Shown: positions 1 through 8,559, numbered from the stretch's first letter. The stretch is DNA of 64,000 nucleotides from Treponema sp. (GCA_017548565.1 JAFYZU010000022.1:1-64000), one strand, 5' to 3'. The notes: generated by a model from the letters alone, not told the origin. Translations and numbers: made by a program.

Positions 1-470
1 CCAGGGACAATTTCTTTTTCCCAAACAAACTTGCACTCAAGGTTCATAAAGCATTCTTCTACGAGTGGAGCATTTACCAAGATGGCGTTGACGGGAGTCA
101 GACCGGAAGCCGTAATTTCATCAACTTCAAACTGATTATTTTTGATTGTCGCCATACATTTTTTGAAAATCTCAGCAGACATAAAATTGATTACTGCGTC
201 GCCTGTTTCGTGGACTGATTTATAAAAATGGCTGTTTTTGTTCACGTTCGATAAGATTGCATAATATCCGTTGCCCTTGTTTGCGCAGGTAAAAGTAGCC
301 CATGATTGCATGCAGGCATTTGACAGCCCGTTTGATTTATAAGTTGTAACAAGCATCAGCGGAGATGGAACTGTTGCAATGAATTCTTTCCAATTGAATC
401 CAAAGTTGTGAGAGTAATCAGCGTAAGTGCCCTTTAAAGAATCGGGCATATCTTTGTAGTGGTGTTTCAT
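1..470 (-). CDS. Flavin reductase family protein (partial, C-terminus cut by window edge)
   Basis: The leftward frame from the ATG at 470 stays open to the left edge and gives about 156 residues. It begins MKHHYKDMPDSLKG and resembles FMN-binding split-barrel flavin reductase-like proteins, with a beta-rich core containing PSPLMLVTTY and SNGLSNACMQSW. Such proteins bind FMN and usually pass electrons from NAD(P)H. An in-frame ATG at 485 is an alternative start, and neither start has a good Shine-Dalgarno site. The gene diverges from the resistance-type gene on its right. Family assignment is by sequence resemblance only, and substrate is unknown. Confidence 0.7.
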   Translation of the reverse strand, partial: MKHHYKDMPDSLKGTYADYSHNFGFNWKEFIATVPSPLMLVTTYKSNGLSNACMQSWATFTCANKGNGYYAILSNVNKNSHFYKSVHETGDAVINFMSAEIFKKCMATIKNNQFEVDEITASGLTPVNAILVNAPLVEECFMNLECKFVWEKEIVP

Positions 471-576
471 AATTAAATGATACATGAGGATTAGTTAGAT
501 TTCAACCCAAACTTCTCCTCAACAACCTTCAGCGTGACTTATAGCACTTTTGGTTTTGTTTATTTATAATCAAAGC

Positions 577-1437
577 ATGCGCACAGAAGAACAAATGTAT
601 GATTTGATTTTGCAGATTGCTCAAGGCGATGAACGGATTCGTGCTGTTTATATGAACGGTTCGAGGACAAATAAAAACGCACCTAAGGATATTTTCCAGG
701 ATTACGATATTGTTTATGTTGTAAAAGAAACCGCGCCATTTATCCAGGACAAAACATGGATTAATAAGTTCGGTGAAATTTCTTTTATGCAGTATCCCGA
801 CGAAAGCCCTTATTTTCCGAGCGACAAAGAAAATAGCTACGGCTATCTTATGATGTTCAAAGATGGAAACAGAATTGACCTTACCCTGCAAAGCGAGCTC
901 TATGCAAAAGCGCATATTAAAGACGACAAACTTTGCAAAATCCTTCTTGATAAAGATAACCTTTTGCCGCAAATCCCCCAAGCCACCGATGAAGATTATC
1001 ATGTTCAAAAACCAACAGAAGAACAGTTTCTTTCAAGCTGCAACGAATTCTGGTGGTGTTTGAATAATGTTGCAAAAGGCCTTTGGCGCGGTGAACTTCC
1101 CTACGTAAATGATATGCTCTCTTTTGTTTTGCGAAAGGAACTGGAAAAACTTATCAGCTGGAAGATTGGAATCAAAACTGATTTTTCCGTGAGCACAGGT
1201 AAATCTGCAAAGTATATGTACAAGTGGATTTCTGAAGAAGAATATAAAACTTATCTTTCAACTTACTCCTGTGGCAGTATAGAAGATTGCCGCGAAGCAA
1301 CATTCCGCATGGTGAAGCTGTTTAGTGAAACGGCCTTGTTAGTGGCAAAGTCTCTTGGTTTTGAATATAACCAGGATGAAGAAAAAGCAAGTATTGAATA
1401 TTTGCAGAAAACCCAACACTTGCTTCATCAAAATTAA
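577..1437 (+). CDS. aadE: Aminoglycoside 6-adenylyltransferase, ANT(6)/AadE family
   Basis: The 286-residue product is a nucleotidyltransferase that would adenylylate streptomycin at the 6 position. It starts MRTEEQMYDL as in the AadE family and has the signature NGSRTN followed by QDYDIVYVV, whose paired Asp residues bind metal. I chose the ATG at 577 over a TTG at 550 because family alignment begins there. No Shine-Dalgarno is present. TATAAT lies at 565-570, exactly 6 bp before the ATG, so the mRNA may be leaderless. The stop codon abuts the stop of the convergent regulator with no gap. Full length, so probably functional. Confidence 0.88.
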   Translation: MRTEEQMYDLILQIAQGDERIRAVYMNGSRTNKNAPKDIFQDYDIVYVVKETAPFIQDKTWINKFGEISFMQYPDESPYFPSDKENSYGYLMMFKDGNRIDLTLQSELYAKAHIKDDKLCKILLDKDNLLPQIPQATDEDYHVQKPTEEQFLSSCNEFWWCLNNVAKGLWRGELPYVNDMLSFVLRKELEKLISWKIGIKTDFSVSTGKSAKYMYKWISEEEYKTYLSTYSCGSIEDCREATFRMVKLFSETALLVAKSLGFEYNQDEEKASIEYLQKTQHLLHQN

Positions 1438-2817
1438 TTACACATCGCAAACACGCACACCAAATATATCATCAACTACGACAACTTCTCCACGGGCAAC
1501 GCACTTTCCATCCAGAATTATATCCAGGGCACAACCGCATTCACAGCCCAGTTCCAGTACAGTGCCTTCCCCCACCTTTGCTGCATTTTCATCAGAAAGA
1601 TAACATCCGCCAAGTCTAAGTGCAATGTAATGTTCTTCATTGTAGCCTATGATTTTATCACCCGTTAGAACCTCACTTACACGTACTCCATAGTTTTCAT
1701 CAGCAGCAACAACTGTACCCTTAAAACGAACTTCATTTCCAATAACAACATTCAACGGCTCTGTATATTTTAAATCAGTTACAAAAATACTTCCCGGTTC
1801 AAAGTCAAAACTGCCCGGCATAAAACGTCCGAACTCCACAAAGCAGTTATCATCAAAATGCTTAGACTTAATGTTTGTCAGCTGATGAAGTTTGATATCA
1901 TCATGATTAAAAAATCCGAACTTAGAAAGCACATTTACACAGTAATAATAATTCAGCTGAATATTGATGTACCCCTTGCCGTTATCGGTTTCAACCTCAA
2001 GACTCACAAGCATACACATCTGGTTGGTCGGCTCGTTTGCAGAACGCGGAAACAAAGTTCTATAAGTCAGCGATTTTTCGAACTCCTCACGCGAAATAGT
2101 TTTGTTTGTACTTTCATAAAATAAATCCTGCATTCGGTGGGCAAAACTGTTGATATATGCAATCTGTAAAAACTCCACATCGCAATCTATAAGTTCCGGA
2201 TACTTTTTCAAATCCTGGCGGAGCAGCTGTTTTCCAATTTGCGGATCAACTTCAATCGCAAAACCGGAATTGTTGTAATCATAACTATAAAAGAATGACT
2301 GCTGCGGAATGCTCTGCATAAACTCATCGTTGGTCAACTGGTCAACAGCGCAAATCTGAATTGAATACAAATCTTTTCTGATCCCGGCAAAATCACTTTT
2401 AATTTTCTCACATAAAACCGCAAAGCACATCCATATATCGCGAAATTGATTTTTACTAAACCAATCCGGACGCTTAAAATCATAAATCTTGATTTTGGTT
2501 TCGGGCTTTAAAAACTGCCGGTCCATTTCGGGCATCCCGCTTCCTGGATTTTTAGCTTCCATTTCGCGCAGCATCGCCTCGGCTTCTTCCTGTGTGATTT
2601 CGCGCCTTGGAAACTCCCCTTGCAAAAGAGAATCCACATCCGTTTCAAGTGCCTGTGCAAGAGCCGGCAAAATCCCAACATCCGGGCAGCCGTCCCCGCG
2701 TTCCCATTTACTCATAGCTTTGTCGCTTACGTTTACAAGCTCTGCAAGTTCCTTCTGAGTAAGTGATTTCTTACTTCTCAAATAATTAATCAATTTTCCA
2801 GTTTTCTGTGCGTCCAT
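1438..2817 (-). CDS. XRE-type HTH fused to FliM-like middle domain and FliN/SpoA-like C-terminus
   Basis: This 459-residue protein has three parts. Residues 1-65 are a lambda-repressor-like helix-turn-helix (LTQKELAELVNVS, MSKWERG). Residues about 108-345 resemble the flagellar switch protein FliM: IYDFKRPDWFSKNQ and then AVDQLTNDEFMQSIP match its N-terminal core. Residues about 350-459 hold one partial and one full SpoA/FliN-type fold, ending GEVVVVDDIFGVRV. FliM and FliN form the rotor C-ring; here they are joined to a DNA-binding domain, which suggests a soluble regulator or scaffold, not a rotor part. AGGAGG at 2824-2829 fixes the start. No flagellar genes are adjacent. Architecture is seen; function is unknown. 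Confidence 0.8.
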   Translation of the reverse strand: MDAQKTGKLINYLRSKKSLTQKELAELVNVSDKAMSKWERGDGCPDVGILPALAQALETDVDSLLQGEFPRREITQEEAEAMLREMEAKNPGSGMPEMDRQFLKPETKIKIYDFKRPDWFSKNQFRDIWMCFAVLCEKIKSDFAGIRKDLYSIQICAVDQLTNDEFMQSIPQQSFFYSYDYNNSGFAIEVDPQIGKQLLRQDLKKYPELIDCDVEFLQIAYINSFAHRMQDLFYESTNKTISREEFEKSLTYRTLFPRSANEPTNQMCMLVSLEVETDNGKGYINIQLNYYYCVNVLSKFGFFNHDDIKLHQLTNIKSKHFDDNCFVEFGRFMPGSFDFEPGSIFVTDLKYTEPLNVVIGNEVRFKGTVVAADENYGVRVSEVLTGDKIIGYNEEHYIALRLGGCYLSDENAAKVGEGTVLELGCECGCALDIILDGKCVARGEVVVVDDIFGVRVCDV

Positions 2818-2904
2818 TTCGGGCCTCCTGTAAATTAAGAGCTGCGCATTCTCTTTTCTGAGTATAGTCTACACTACAAATGCAGAAAAATCACCCGACA
2901 GAAC

Positions 2905-2952
2905 GTAGAATATAGTAGAAATATGAATAAATGAGTAGAATATATTGTAGAA
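2905..2952. promoter_or_regulatory. GTAGAA repeat array, candidate operator
   Basis: GTAGAA occurs four times on the + strand at 2905, 2915, 2935 and 2947, spaced 10, 20 and 12 bp, so on one face of the helix. TCTAC, its partial inverse, occurs at 2868-2872 and 2953-2957. The array lies between the divergent XRE-FliM fusion gene and the PIN toxin gene. It is a reasonable binding site for the XRE protein, but no experiment supports that. Confidence 0.5.
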
Positions 2953-3035
2953 TCTACCTCACTGTTCGCAATTAGGGAAGAAAATTTTGAAATGATGCGG
3001 GCAGGGCTTGAATCTATTGTTTGATATTTTAAAAC

Positions 3036-3064
3036 TTGACTTTACATTTGTACAATAGTACAAT
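3036..3064 (+). promoter_or_regulatory. Promoter and palindromic operator of the PIN/Phd module
   Basis: TTGACT (3036-3041), a 17-bp spacer and TACAAT (3059-3064) form a near-consensus promoter. The -10 ends 6 bp before the toxin ATG at 3071, so transcription should start at or next to the A of that ATG. A perfect inverted repeat, TTGTAC-aata-GTACAA (3048-3063), covers the -10 and fits autorepression by the antitoxin complex. Confidence 0.7.
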
Positions 3065-3070
3065 AATTAT

Positions 3071-3460
3071 ATGACCGATATAGTTATTGATGCTTCCTGT
3101 ATTTTAGAGTTTCTCTTGAATCAGCAAGGTAAGAATCTTGTTTTGGAAAAAGTTTCTGATAACGGATTGGTTGCTCCTGCCTGTTTACCTTATGAAATTG
3201 GAAATGCTGTGAGTAAACTAATCAAACGAAAGTTTTTATCTGTTTTTGACGGGGCGGCAGTTTATCATGAATTTGCCAGAATTCCGATTCGATTTGTAGA
3301 ACCAGATATTACTAATGCAATTGTTATAGCAGGAGAAACAGAATCTTATGCTTATGATGCGTATTACATTTCTGTAGCTAAACAATTAGCACTGCCATTG
3401 TTTTCTATGGATTCTGGAATGCAAACAAACGCAGTTAAGCAGGGGGTTGTATGCTTGTAA
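3071..3460 (+). CDS. PIN-domain toxin (VapC-like)
   Basis: The 129-residue product is a PIN-domain nuclease, the toxin class that cleaves RNA using a metal-binding acidic cluster. Acidic residues expected for the site are visible: D7 in IVIDAS, E42 in YEIGNAV, D96 in YDAYY and D114 near the end. It lies first in a two-gene operon, before its antitoxin, the reverse of the most common order. The stop codon overlaps the antitoxin start. There is no Shine-Dalgarno site and the promoter predicts a leaderless message. Target RNA is unknown. Confidence 0.85.
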   Translation: MTDIVIDASCILEFLLNQQGKNLVLEKVSDNGLVAPACLPYEIGNAVSKLIKRKFLSVFDGAAVYHEFARIPIRFVEPDITNAIVIAGETESYAYDAYYISVAKQLALPLFSMDSGMQTNAVKQGVVCL

Positions 3461-3672
3461 TGACATATTCAGAAGCACGACAAAATTTTGCTACAGTTCT
3501 TGAAAAATCAAAAAATGATGGCTGTGTTTTCGTAAAAAGAGCAGACGGTTCTATGTTTAAAATTTTACCTGAACAATCAAACCGTTCCCCTTTTGATGGA
3601 ATAAAAACCTTATACGATATCCGTCACGAAGATATTATGTCTGCATTAAAAGAAACCCGCGAAGAAAATTAA
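3460..3672 (+). CDS. Phd/YefM-type antitoxin
   Basis: About 70 residues beginning MTYSEARQNFATVLEKS, the usual N-terminus of Phd/YefM antitoxins, which bind DNA with the N-terminal half and mask the toxin with the C-terminal half. An in-frame ATG at 3451 would add three residues; I prefer 3460 because family members start there and it overlaps the toxin stop as TAATGA, favouring coupled translation. The C-terminal part, rich in charged residues, should contact the PIN toxin. The partner operator is the palindrome at 3048-3063. Confidence 0.8.
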   Translation: MTYSEARQNFATVLEKSKNDGCVFVKRADGSMFKILPEQSNRSPFDGIKTLYDIRHEDIMSALKETREEN

Positions 3673-3762
3673 AGCAATAAACTTTATGACAAATAATATC
3701 AAGAATCGCCCGCACTTTCCCGGTAAAATTATCTTATAAACTTAAGAAAAGGAGCAAAAGCT

Positions 3763-4671
3763 ATGGATGATTTTACCCCGCTTTTCAGGTACATCGAAAC
3801 TCACATTGAAGACAAACTTGATTTAAAAGAGCTCTCAAACTTTATGGGCTACAGTCCCTATTACCTCAGCAGAAAATTTATGAGTGATTATGGAATGCCG
3901 CTTACCGGTTACGTACGAATCAGGAAGCTGCAGTATTCCATAAAGGATTTGCTTGCTGGTATGAAGGTGATTGATGTTGCCATGAAGTATTCTTTTGAAT
4001 CGCACGAAGGTTTTACAAGATCATTCCAGAAGCTTTTTGGTTCTTCTCCTAAGGTTATAAAAAATTATTTGCAGGACTACAGCATTCCGGAGGTTGGGGT
4101 TTCTGCAAATACCAAAACCATTTCACAGGAGAATGCAAAAATGAGTTTAGTTGATGATATGCACAAAATGATTTACACAATTCTTGGTAATTCTTTTGAA
4201 GAGCTGTCGGCAGGATTTTGTTCAAAGATTGAGCTGCGTTTACTGAGCAACAACACTATCAGTATTTTTGATGATGGTCGCGGAATTAAGCTGGATGATG
4301 GCGGTGAAGTTCACGAAGAAGTTCTACAGAATCTTTTTTCGGGAAAGCCCATTACAAAGGTTGAGTATGCTCGCATGGGAGACCTTCCTTTTGATGAGCT
4401 CAAACTTGTTAATTCCTTGAGTGAATCTTTGCAGATTACAGTCTGGCGAAACGGAAATATTTACCGGCAGGATTATGTTCGCGGAGTTCCACAGCACGCA
4501 CTTACTGCAAAAACAAATGATTCTGAAATTGAGCACGGAACTCAGATAATTCTAAAGCCAGATTCCGTGATTTTTGAAGACGCGGTTTTCAGTAAAGAAA
4601 AACTTCAGAGTTGGGTAAAAGACAATTATCAAGAACTGGCAGATAAGATAACTATCACACCTGCCTGTTAA
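3763..4671 (+). CDS. AraC-type HTH regulator fused to a GyrB-like GHKL ATPase domain
   Basis: Residues 1-105 of 302 are a double helix-turn-helix AraC/XylS DNA-binding domain (LKELSNFMGYSPYYLSRKF, GFTRSFQKLFGSSP). Residues about 130-300 align by eye with the N-terminal ATPase domain of DNA gyrase B: the N-box region with N143, DDGRGI at 170-175, an IYRQDYVRG strand and a GTQIILKPD segment. The usual catalytic Glu four residues before the Asn is Thr139 here, and the glycine-rich ATP lid (GLHGVG) is replaced. It may bind a nucleotide or ligand without hydrolysis. A good AAAGGAG site precedes the ATG. The last 17 bp overlap the convergent phosphatase gene. Confidence 0.75.
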   Translation: MDDFTPLFRYIETHIEDKLDLKELSNFMGYSPYYLSRKFMSDYGMPLTGYVRIRKLQYSIKDLLAGMKVIDVAMKYSFESHEGFTRSFQKLFGSSPKVIKNYLQDYSIPEVGVSANTKTISQENAKMSLVDDMHKMIYTILGNSFEELSAGFCSKIELRLLSNNTISIFDDGRGIKLDDGGEVHEEVLQNLFSGKPITKVEYARMGDLPFDELKLVNSLSESLQITVWRNGNIYRQDYVRGVPQHALTAKTNDSEIEHGTQIILKPDSVIFEDAVFSKEKLQSWVKDNYQELADKITITPAC

Positions 4672-5263
4672 TATACTTCGCCGTTACATACCCGTCTTTA
4701 TTAATTTCAAATCGTGACACTGAACCGGATGCTCCATTAAATCTGTGGCGTATCCGGTCTTCCAGCGTCTGTCCCATAAGCATTGACTGAAGAAAACTCA
4801 GCGCCGTACCATGAGAAACTATAATAATGCGTTCCTGCTCGCTTGAAATAATTTCCTCATAAAACGGATGAATACGCTGCCACAAATCTCTGTCCGATTC
4901 GGCATCATCAAAAGGGCGATAGTCTAAATCATATTCTTTTGTCTGTGGGATTTTATGTGCATCATACCAGGTCCAGGGTTGTCCGTTTCCAGCCCCTGCA
5001 TTCACCTCGCGAATCAGCTGATTAAAAACAGGCTTAAGTCCAAGCACGCTACCAATTTCTTGTGCAGTCTGGGCGGCACGTTTTAAATCAGAAGCATACA
5101 TAATGTATCCATCACCACAGCCTTCGTTCGCCAAAAATCTTCCAATATTGCGGGCCTGCTCGTGTCCAAGTTCTGTAAGGTCCCAGTCTCCCCAGGCACC
5201 GGCGTGGCCGTTTGTGTGATGTACCGATTGTGTATGTTGAACTGTTATGATTGTTTTATTCAT
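4655..5263 (-). CDS. Histidine phosphatase (phosphoglycerate mutase-like) family protein
   Basis: The 202-residue product has the histidine phosphatase fold: N-terminal motif with catalytic H10, a DLTELGHEQA helix start, ASDLKRAAQTA, and the C-terminal VSHGTALSF with the second histidine. The normal RHG motif reads QHT, so the phosphate-binding Arg is Gln and activity is uncertain. Its start overlaps the stop of sufC by 8 bp, so the two are probably co-transcribed. Substrate cannot be told from sequence. Confidence 0.75.
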   Translation of the reverse strand: MNKTIITVQHTQSVHHTNGHAGAWGDWDLTELGHEQARNIGRFLANEGCGDGYIMYASDLKRAAQTAQEIGSVLGLKPVFNQLIREVNAGAGNGQPWTWYDAHKIPQTKEYDLDYRPFDDAESDRDLWQRIHPFYEEIISSEQERIIIVSHGTALSFLQSMLMGQTLEDRIRHRFNGASGSVSRFEINKDGYVTAKYINRQV

Positions 5264-6005
5264 TCTGTAGTTTCAAAAATTCTTCGAATCCGTTCTTATT
5301 AATTTCCTGGAACAGCTTGCCGTCGCCGGTTTTTACAATGTGACCTTTAACAAGAACATGTGTGAAGTCTACATTTAATCCTTCAAGAATTTTCGTTGTA
5401 TGTGTAATAATCAAAAGTGCGCCGTTTGTAAGTTTGCGGTATTCTTCAATTCCTTTTGCTACAAAGCGGATCGCATCAACATCAAGACCGGAATCTGTTT
5501 CATCAAGAATTGCAAAATCCGGTTTGAGCATAAGAAGTTGCAATATTTCTGCCTTTTTACGTTCTCCACCTGAAAATCCAACGTTCAGATCTCGTTTTGC
5601 ATATTCGCCGTTCATGTTCAAAAGCTCCATGCAGCGCTGAAGCTCTTTTTGAAATTGAAATAGCTTTACACGTTCTCCGGTTTTCTGCTGGATTGCAGAG
5701 CGGATAAATGCTTCAAGACTGATTCCCGGAACCTCTAGCGGACTCTGGAAACTCATGAACATTCCGGCTTTTGCACGTTTGTCAGAAGTTTCATTTGTAA
5801 TATCCTGGTCCTTAAAAAAAATCTTTCCGCCTGTTATTTTATAAACAGGATTTCCCATGAGCGCATTGCCCAAAGAAGATTTTCCGGCTCCGTTTGGTCC
5901 CATAAGAACATGAGTTTTGCCGGCATTGATTTTTATATTAAGGTCATTAAGAATCTGCTTACCATCTTCAAGACCTGCATTTAAGTTTTGTACGTCTAAT
6001 AACAT
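5256..6005 (-). CDS. sufC: SufC, Fe-S cluster assembly ATPase
   Basis: SufC is the ABC ATPase that drives the SufBCD scaffold for Fe-S cluster assembly. The 249-residue product shows Walker A (GPNGAGKSS), a long Q-loop region MSFQSPLEVPG, signature SGGERKK and Walker B with LDETDSGLDVDA, all close to the SufC pattern. I chose ATG 6005; the frame stays open upstream but the extension is unrelated to the family. The promoter TTGTCG (6035-6040), 17 bp, TATATT (6012-6017) ends 6 bp before the ATG, so the mRNA is probably leaderless. No sufB, sufD or sufS is in the window. Confidence 0.87.
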   Translation of the reverse strand: MLLDVQNLNAGLEDGKQILNDLNIKINAGKTHVLMGPNGAGKSSLGNALMGNPVYKITGGKIFFKDQDITNETSDKRAKAGMFMSFQSPLEVPGISLEAFIRSAIQQKTGERVKLFQFQKELQRCMELLNMNGEYAKRDLNVGFSGGERKKAEILQLLMLKPDFAILDETDSGLDVDAIRFVAKGIEEYRKLTNGALLIITHTTKILEGLNVDFTHVLVKGHIVKTGDGKLFQEINKNGFEEFLKLQNE

Positions 6006-6116
6006 AGGTATAATATACTGAAAAATAAACCGGTCGACAAGACGAACAAAAATAAACGGCATGTTTACATTATTCATCATATGGAAAAAAAAAGAATTTC
6101 ATGCTAAAATTCATTC

Positions 6117-7619
6117 ATGAAAAATTTCAAATTATTTGTGCAGATTTTATTAATTATGTTTTTTACCGGTTGTGCTCATACTGTAAGTACATCAACCGGT
6201 TCCGGATTAAAAGTAATTTATAATCCTGATATGGGATTTTACAGTGCCAAAACAGTTACTGTTGGTCTTGATGGTTCTATTACAAAATCACCTTCAGAAG
6301 CAACTTTTCTTGATGCAAAAGGAAATTATAATAAAGATGCAAAATTTAATCTTGTTCACCTTAAGATTGATATAAGCGCTTATCAGAATACAGATGATTT
6401 GAAGCTTGATAAGATTGATAACCTTTTAACAAAGCTTGAAGAATATGAGCAGACAACCGTAATCCGTTTTGCCTACGATAAAGGTTATAAGGGAAAATGC
6501 GATGGAAGTGAACAGTCAGTATTTGAGCCTGAATCTTTTGAAAGAATTCTTAATCATGTTGAACAGATATGTGCGGTTTTAAAAAATCATATTAAAGTTA
6601 TAACTGCAGTTGAATGCGGAATGCTCGGTCCCTGGGGCGAAATGCATACAACATCTTTTGCAGAAAAAAAGACACCCAAAAATGATTTTATAACTTTATT
6701 GCAGAAAATTAATCCTGATGCTTCATATTATATCGCAAGTGATGAAACTGAGATAAAAAAAGGATACATCGTTTTATTGATGGAAAAATTCCTTACAGAG
6801 CTTAAGGATGTAGAAGTTCCGTTTCTTGTACGCCAGCCTGCATTTATCTATCATTTTTTAAAACGTCTTTATAATCATGATTTTGACGGTACGAACGTTC
6901 CCGAGCATTATATTCCACAGAAGGGAACAAAGCTTTATAAGCTTGGAATGTATAATGACGGATATCTTTCGAAAAAGAGCGATGAAGGAACCTTTAAAAT
7001 TCATGATGGTGACAACAGGAATGATGAAATTGCTTTTTTAGAGGCGTTTACAAATCACACTCCGTACGGTGGAGAATTAATCGGTAACTATGAACTTTCT
7101 TCTTCTGACACACAACTTCGTAACGTTCATCTTTCGTTTTTGAACATCGGATGGAATGCAGACGTTCTTTCAAGTCTTGATAAAACTAAAGCAGGTTATA
7201 CTTCCGGTGATAGTATTTTCAAATATATCTTAAAGCACATGGGGTACCGTTATAAAGTAAAACAGGATTCTTCCATAATATATGAAAACGGAAAGCTTAC
7301 GGTAGAACTTAATCTTGAAAACATCGGCTTTGCAGAGCTTCCTTATCACAGAAAAAAATCAGTATTTGTTTATCTTATTCCAAAAGGACAGGAGCCGCAG
7401 GGGAATGAATCTGCAGAATCAACTTCGGCTGAGTTTAAAGCTGGAGTTACAAAAATTTCATTTGTAAAACCAGTTTCTCTTGATCAGGGAGAATATGATG
7501 TTTATCTTAAAATTGCAGACAGCGATAAAAAATATCCGGTACAGCTTGACGGCAAAAATGTAATCTGGAATGAAAATATAAGGGCAAATAAAATCGGTAG
7601 TATAATTTATAGGAAATAA
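6117..7619 (+). CDS. DUF4874/DUF4832 family lipoprotein
   Basis: A 500-residue exported protein. It starts with a signal peptide ending in a lipobox (FFTGC), so it is probably an anchored lipoprotein. The body carries the DUF4874 pattern (NPDMGFYS near the mature N-terminus, VIRFAYDKG, ECGMLGPWGEMHT) and a C-terminal DUF4832-like beta-domain. These families resemble glycoside-hydrolase TIM barrels and are found in polysaccharide-degrading bacteria, but no activity is established. TAAAAT at 6105-6110 ends 6 bp before the ATG; there is no Shine-Dalgarno. The gene diverges from sufC and is followed after one base by the exonuclease gene. Confidence 0.75.
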   Translation: MKNFKLFVQILLIMFFTGCAHTVSTSTGSGLKVIYNPDMGFYSAKTVTVGLDGSITKSPSEATFLDAKGNYNKDAKFNLVHLKIDISAYQNTDDLKLDKIDNLLTKLEEYEQTTVIRFAYDKGYKGKCDGSEQSVFEPESFERILNHVEQICAVLKNHIKVITAVECGMLGPWGEMHTTSFAEKKTPKNDFITLLQKINPDASYYIASDETEIKKGYIVLLMEKFLTELKDVEVPFLVRQPAFIYHFLKRLYNHDFDGTNVPEHYIPQKGTKLYKLGMYNDGYLSKKSDEGTFKIHDGDNRNDEIAFLEAFTNHTPYGGELIGNYELSSSDTQLRNVHLSFLNIGWNADVLSSLDKTKAGYTSGDSIFKYILKHMGYRYKVKQDSSIIYENGKLTVELNLENIGFAELPYHRKKSVFVYLIPKGQEPQGNESAESTSAEFKAGVTKISFVKPVSLDQGEYDVYLKIADSDKKYPVQLDGKNVIWNENIRANKIGSIIYRK

Positions 7620-7620
7620 T

Positions 7621-8559
7621 ATGAATCATAAATCCTTTGTTTTTTTTGACTGCGAATGTGCCAATACTTTTGATGGAATAGGAAAAATCTGTTCTCTTGG
7701 TTATGTAATTGCAGATGATGATCTTAATATTATTGAAAGTGAAGACGTTGTAATCAATCCTGAATGTGAGTTTGACTGGTATCTGTTCAGCGGACAGGGG
7801 GAATGTCAGCTTGCGTATTCAAAGGATTATTTTCGTATCAAGCCTAACTGGGAAAGCTATCATAAGAACATTAAAAAGCTTCTTACTACAGGAAACCGTT
7901 ATATTGCAGGCTTTGCGGTCGGAAATGATGTAGGCTTTGTGAATAATGCCTGTGAAAGATATAATCTTGATTATATTCAGTTCCGTGCATTTGATCTGGA
8001 GCGTTATCTTGAACGTAAATATGAAAAAAAACAGAAGCTTTCGGAATGGGCAAAGGAATTTGGTGTTGATATTTCATCTTATCAGACCCATAAATCTGTT
8101 GATGATGCAATAATCACTATGCTTTGTTTAAAAGCAGAATGTGAGCGTACCGGTAAAAATGTAGAAGAGCTTATTACTGAGCACAAGGATTGTTTTGTTT
8201 CCAATGAACAGATTCTTGAGCAGGCAGCAGAGCGTGAATATCGCCGGGAGATGAAGGAAAAAATCAGGCGTCTTTATAATAAAAAATCTCCCAAACCGCG
8301 TTTTAAAACAGTCGTTAACTGCCGTTTTGAGTTAGACCATAAAATCCTTCATGATGTGGATGAAGCATTTGAGCTTGTTAAAAAGATTTATGCAAACGGT
8401 GGAATCGTAAGTGAACATATTACGGGGCATCTTCCGTCAAACGAAAAAGGTTTTGCAGTTTATAAAAATATTCCTGATAATCCTTATGTGCTTAAAAAAC
8501 TTAAAGACCGTGGCCTTGAATCTATGTCACTGGAAAAACTTGATAATCTTTTAAAATAG
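7621..8559 (+). CDS. DEDDh 3'-5' exonuclease-domain protein
   Basis: The N-terminal 180 of 312 residues form a DnaQ-like exonuclease domain. The acidic residues of motif I (FFDCE, D10 and E12), an Asp in GFAVGNDVG, and H plus D in HKSVDDA match the DEDDh set that binds two metals for phosphodiester hydrolysis. The C-terminal 110 residues are basic (RREMKEKIRRLYNKKSPKPRFK) and may bind nucleic acid. One base separates it from the lipoprotein gene upstream, suggesting co-transcription. Role in repair or RNA turnover cannot be decided. Confidence 0.78.
   Translation: MNHKSFVFFDCECANTFDGIGKICSLGYVIADDDLNIIESEDVVINPECEFDWYLFSGQGECQLAYSKDYFRIKPNWESYHKNIKKLLTTGNRYIAGFAVGNDVGFVNNACERYNLDYIQFRAFDLERYLERKYEKKQKLSEWAKEFGVDISSYQTHKSVDDAIITMLCLKAECERTGKNVEELITEHKDCFVSNEQILEQAAEREYRREMKEKIRRLYNKKSPKPRFKTVVNCRFELDHKILHDVDEAFELVKKIYANGGIVSEHITGHLPSNEKGFAVYKNIPDNPYVLKKLKDRGLESMSLEKLDNLLK

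Noticed and set aside
529-1008. Leftward open frame opposite aadE
   Set aside because: It lies fully antisense to a well-matched AadE gene, has no ribosome site and an implausible composition.
6006-6080. N-terminal extension of SufC
   Set aside because: The added 25 residues are absent from the family and cover the promoter.
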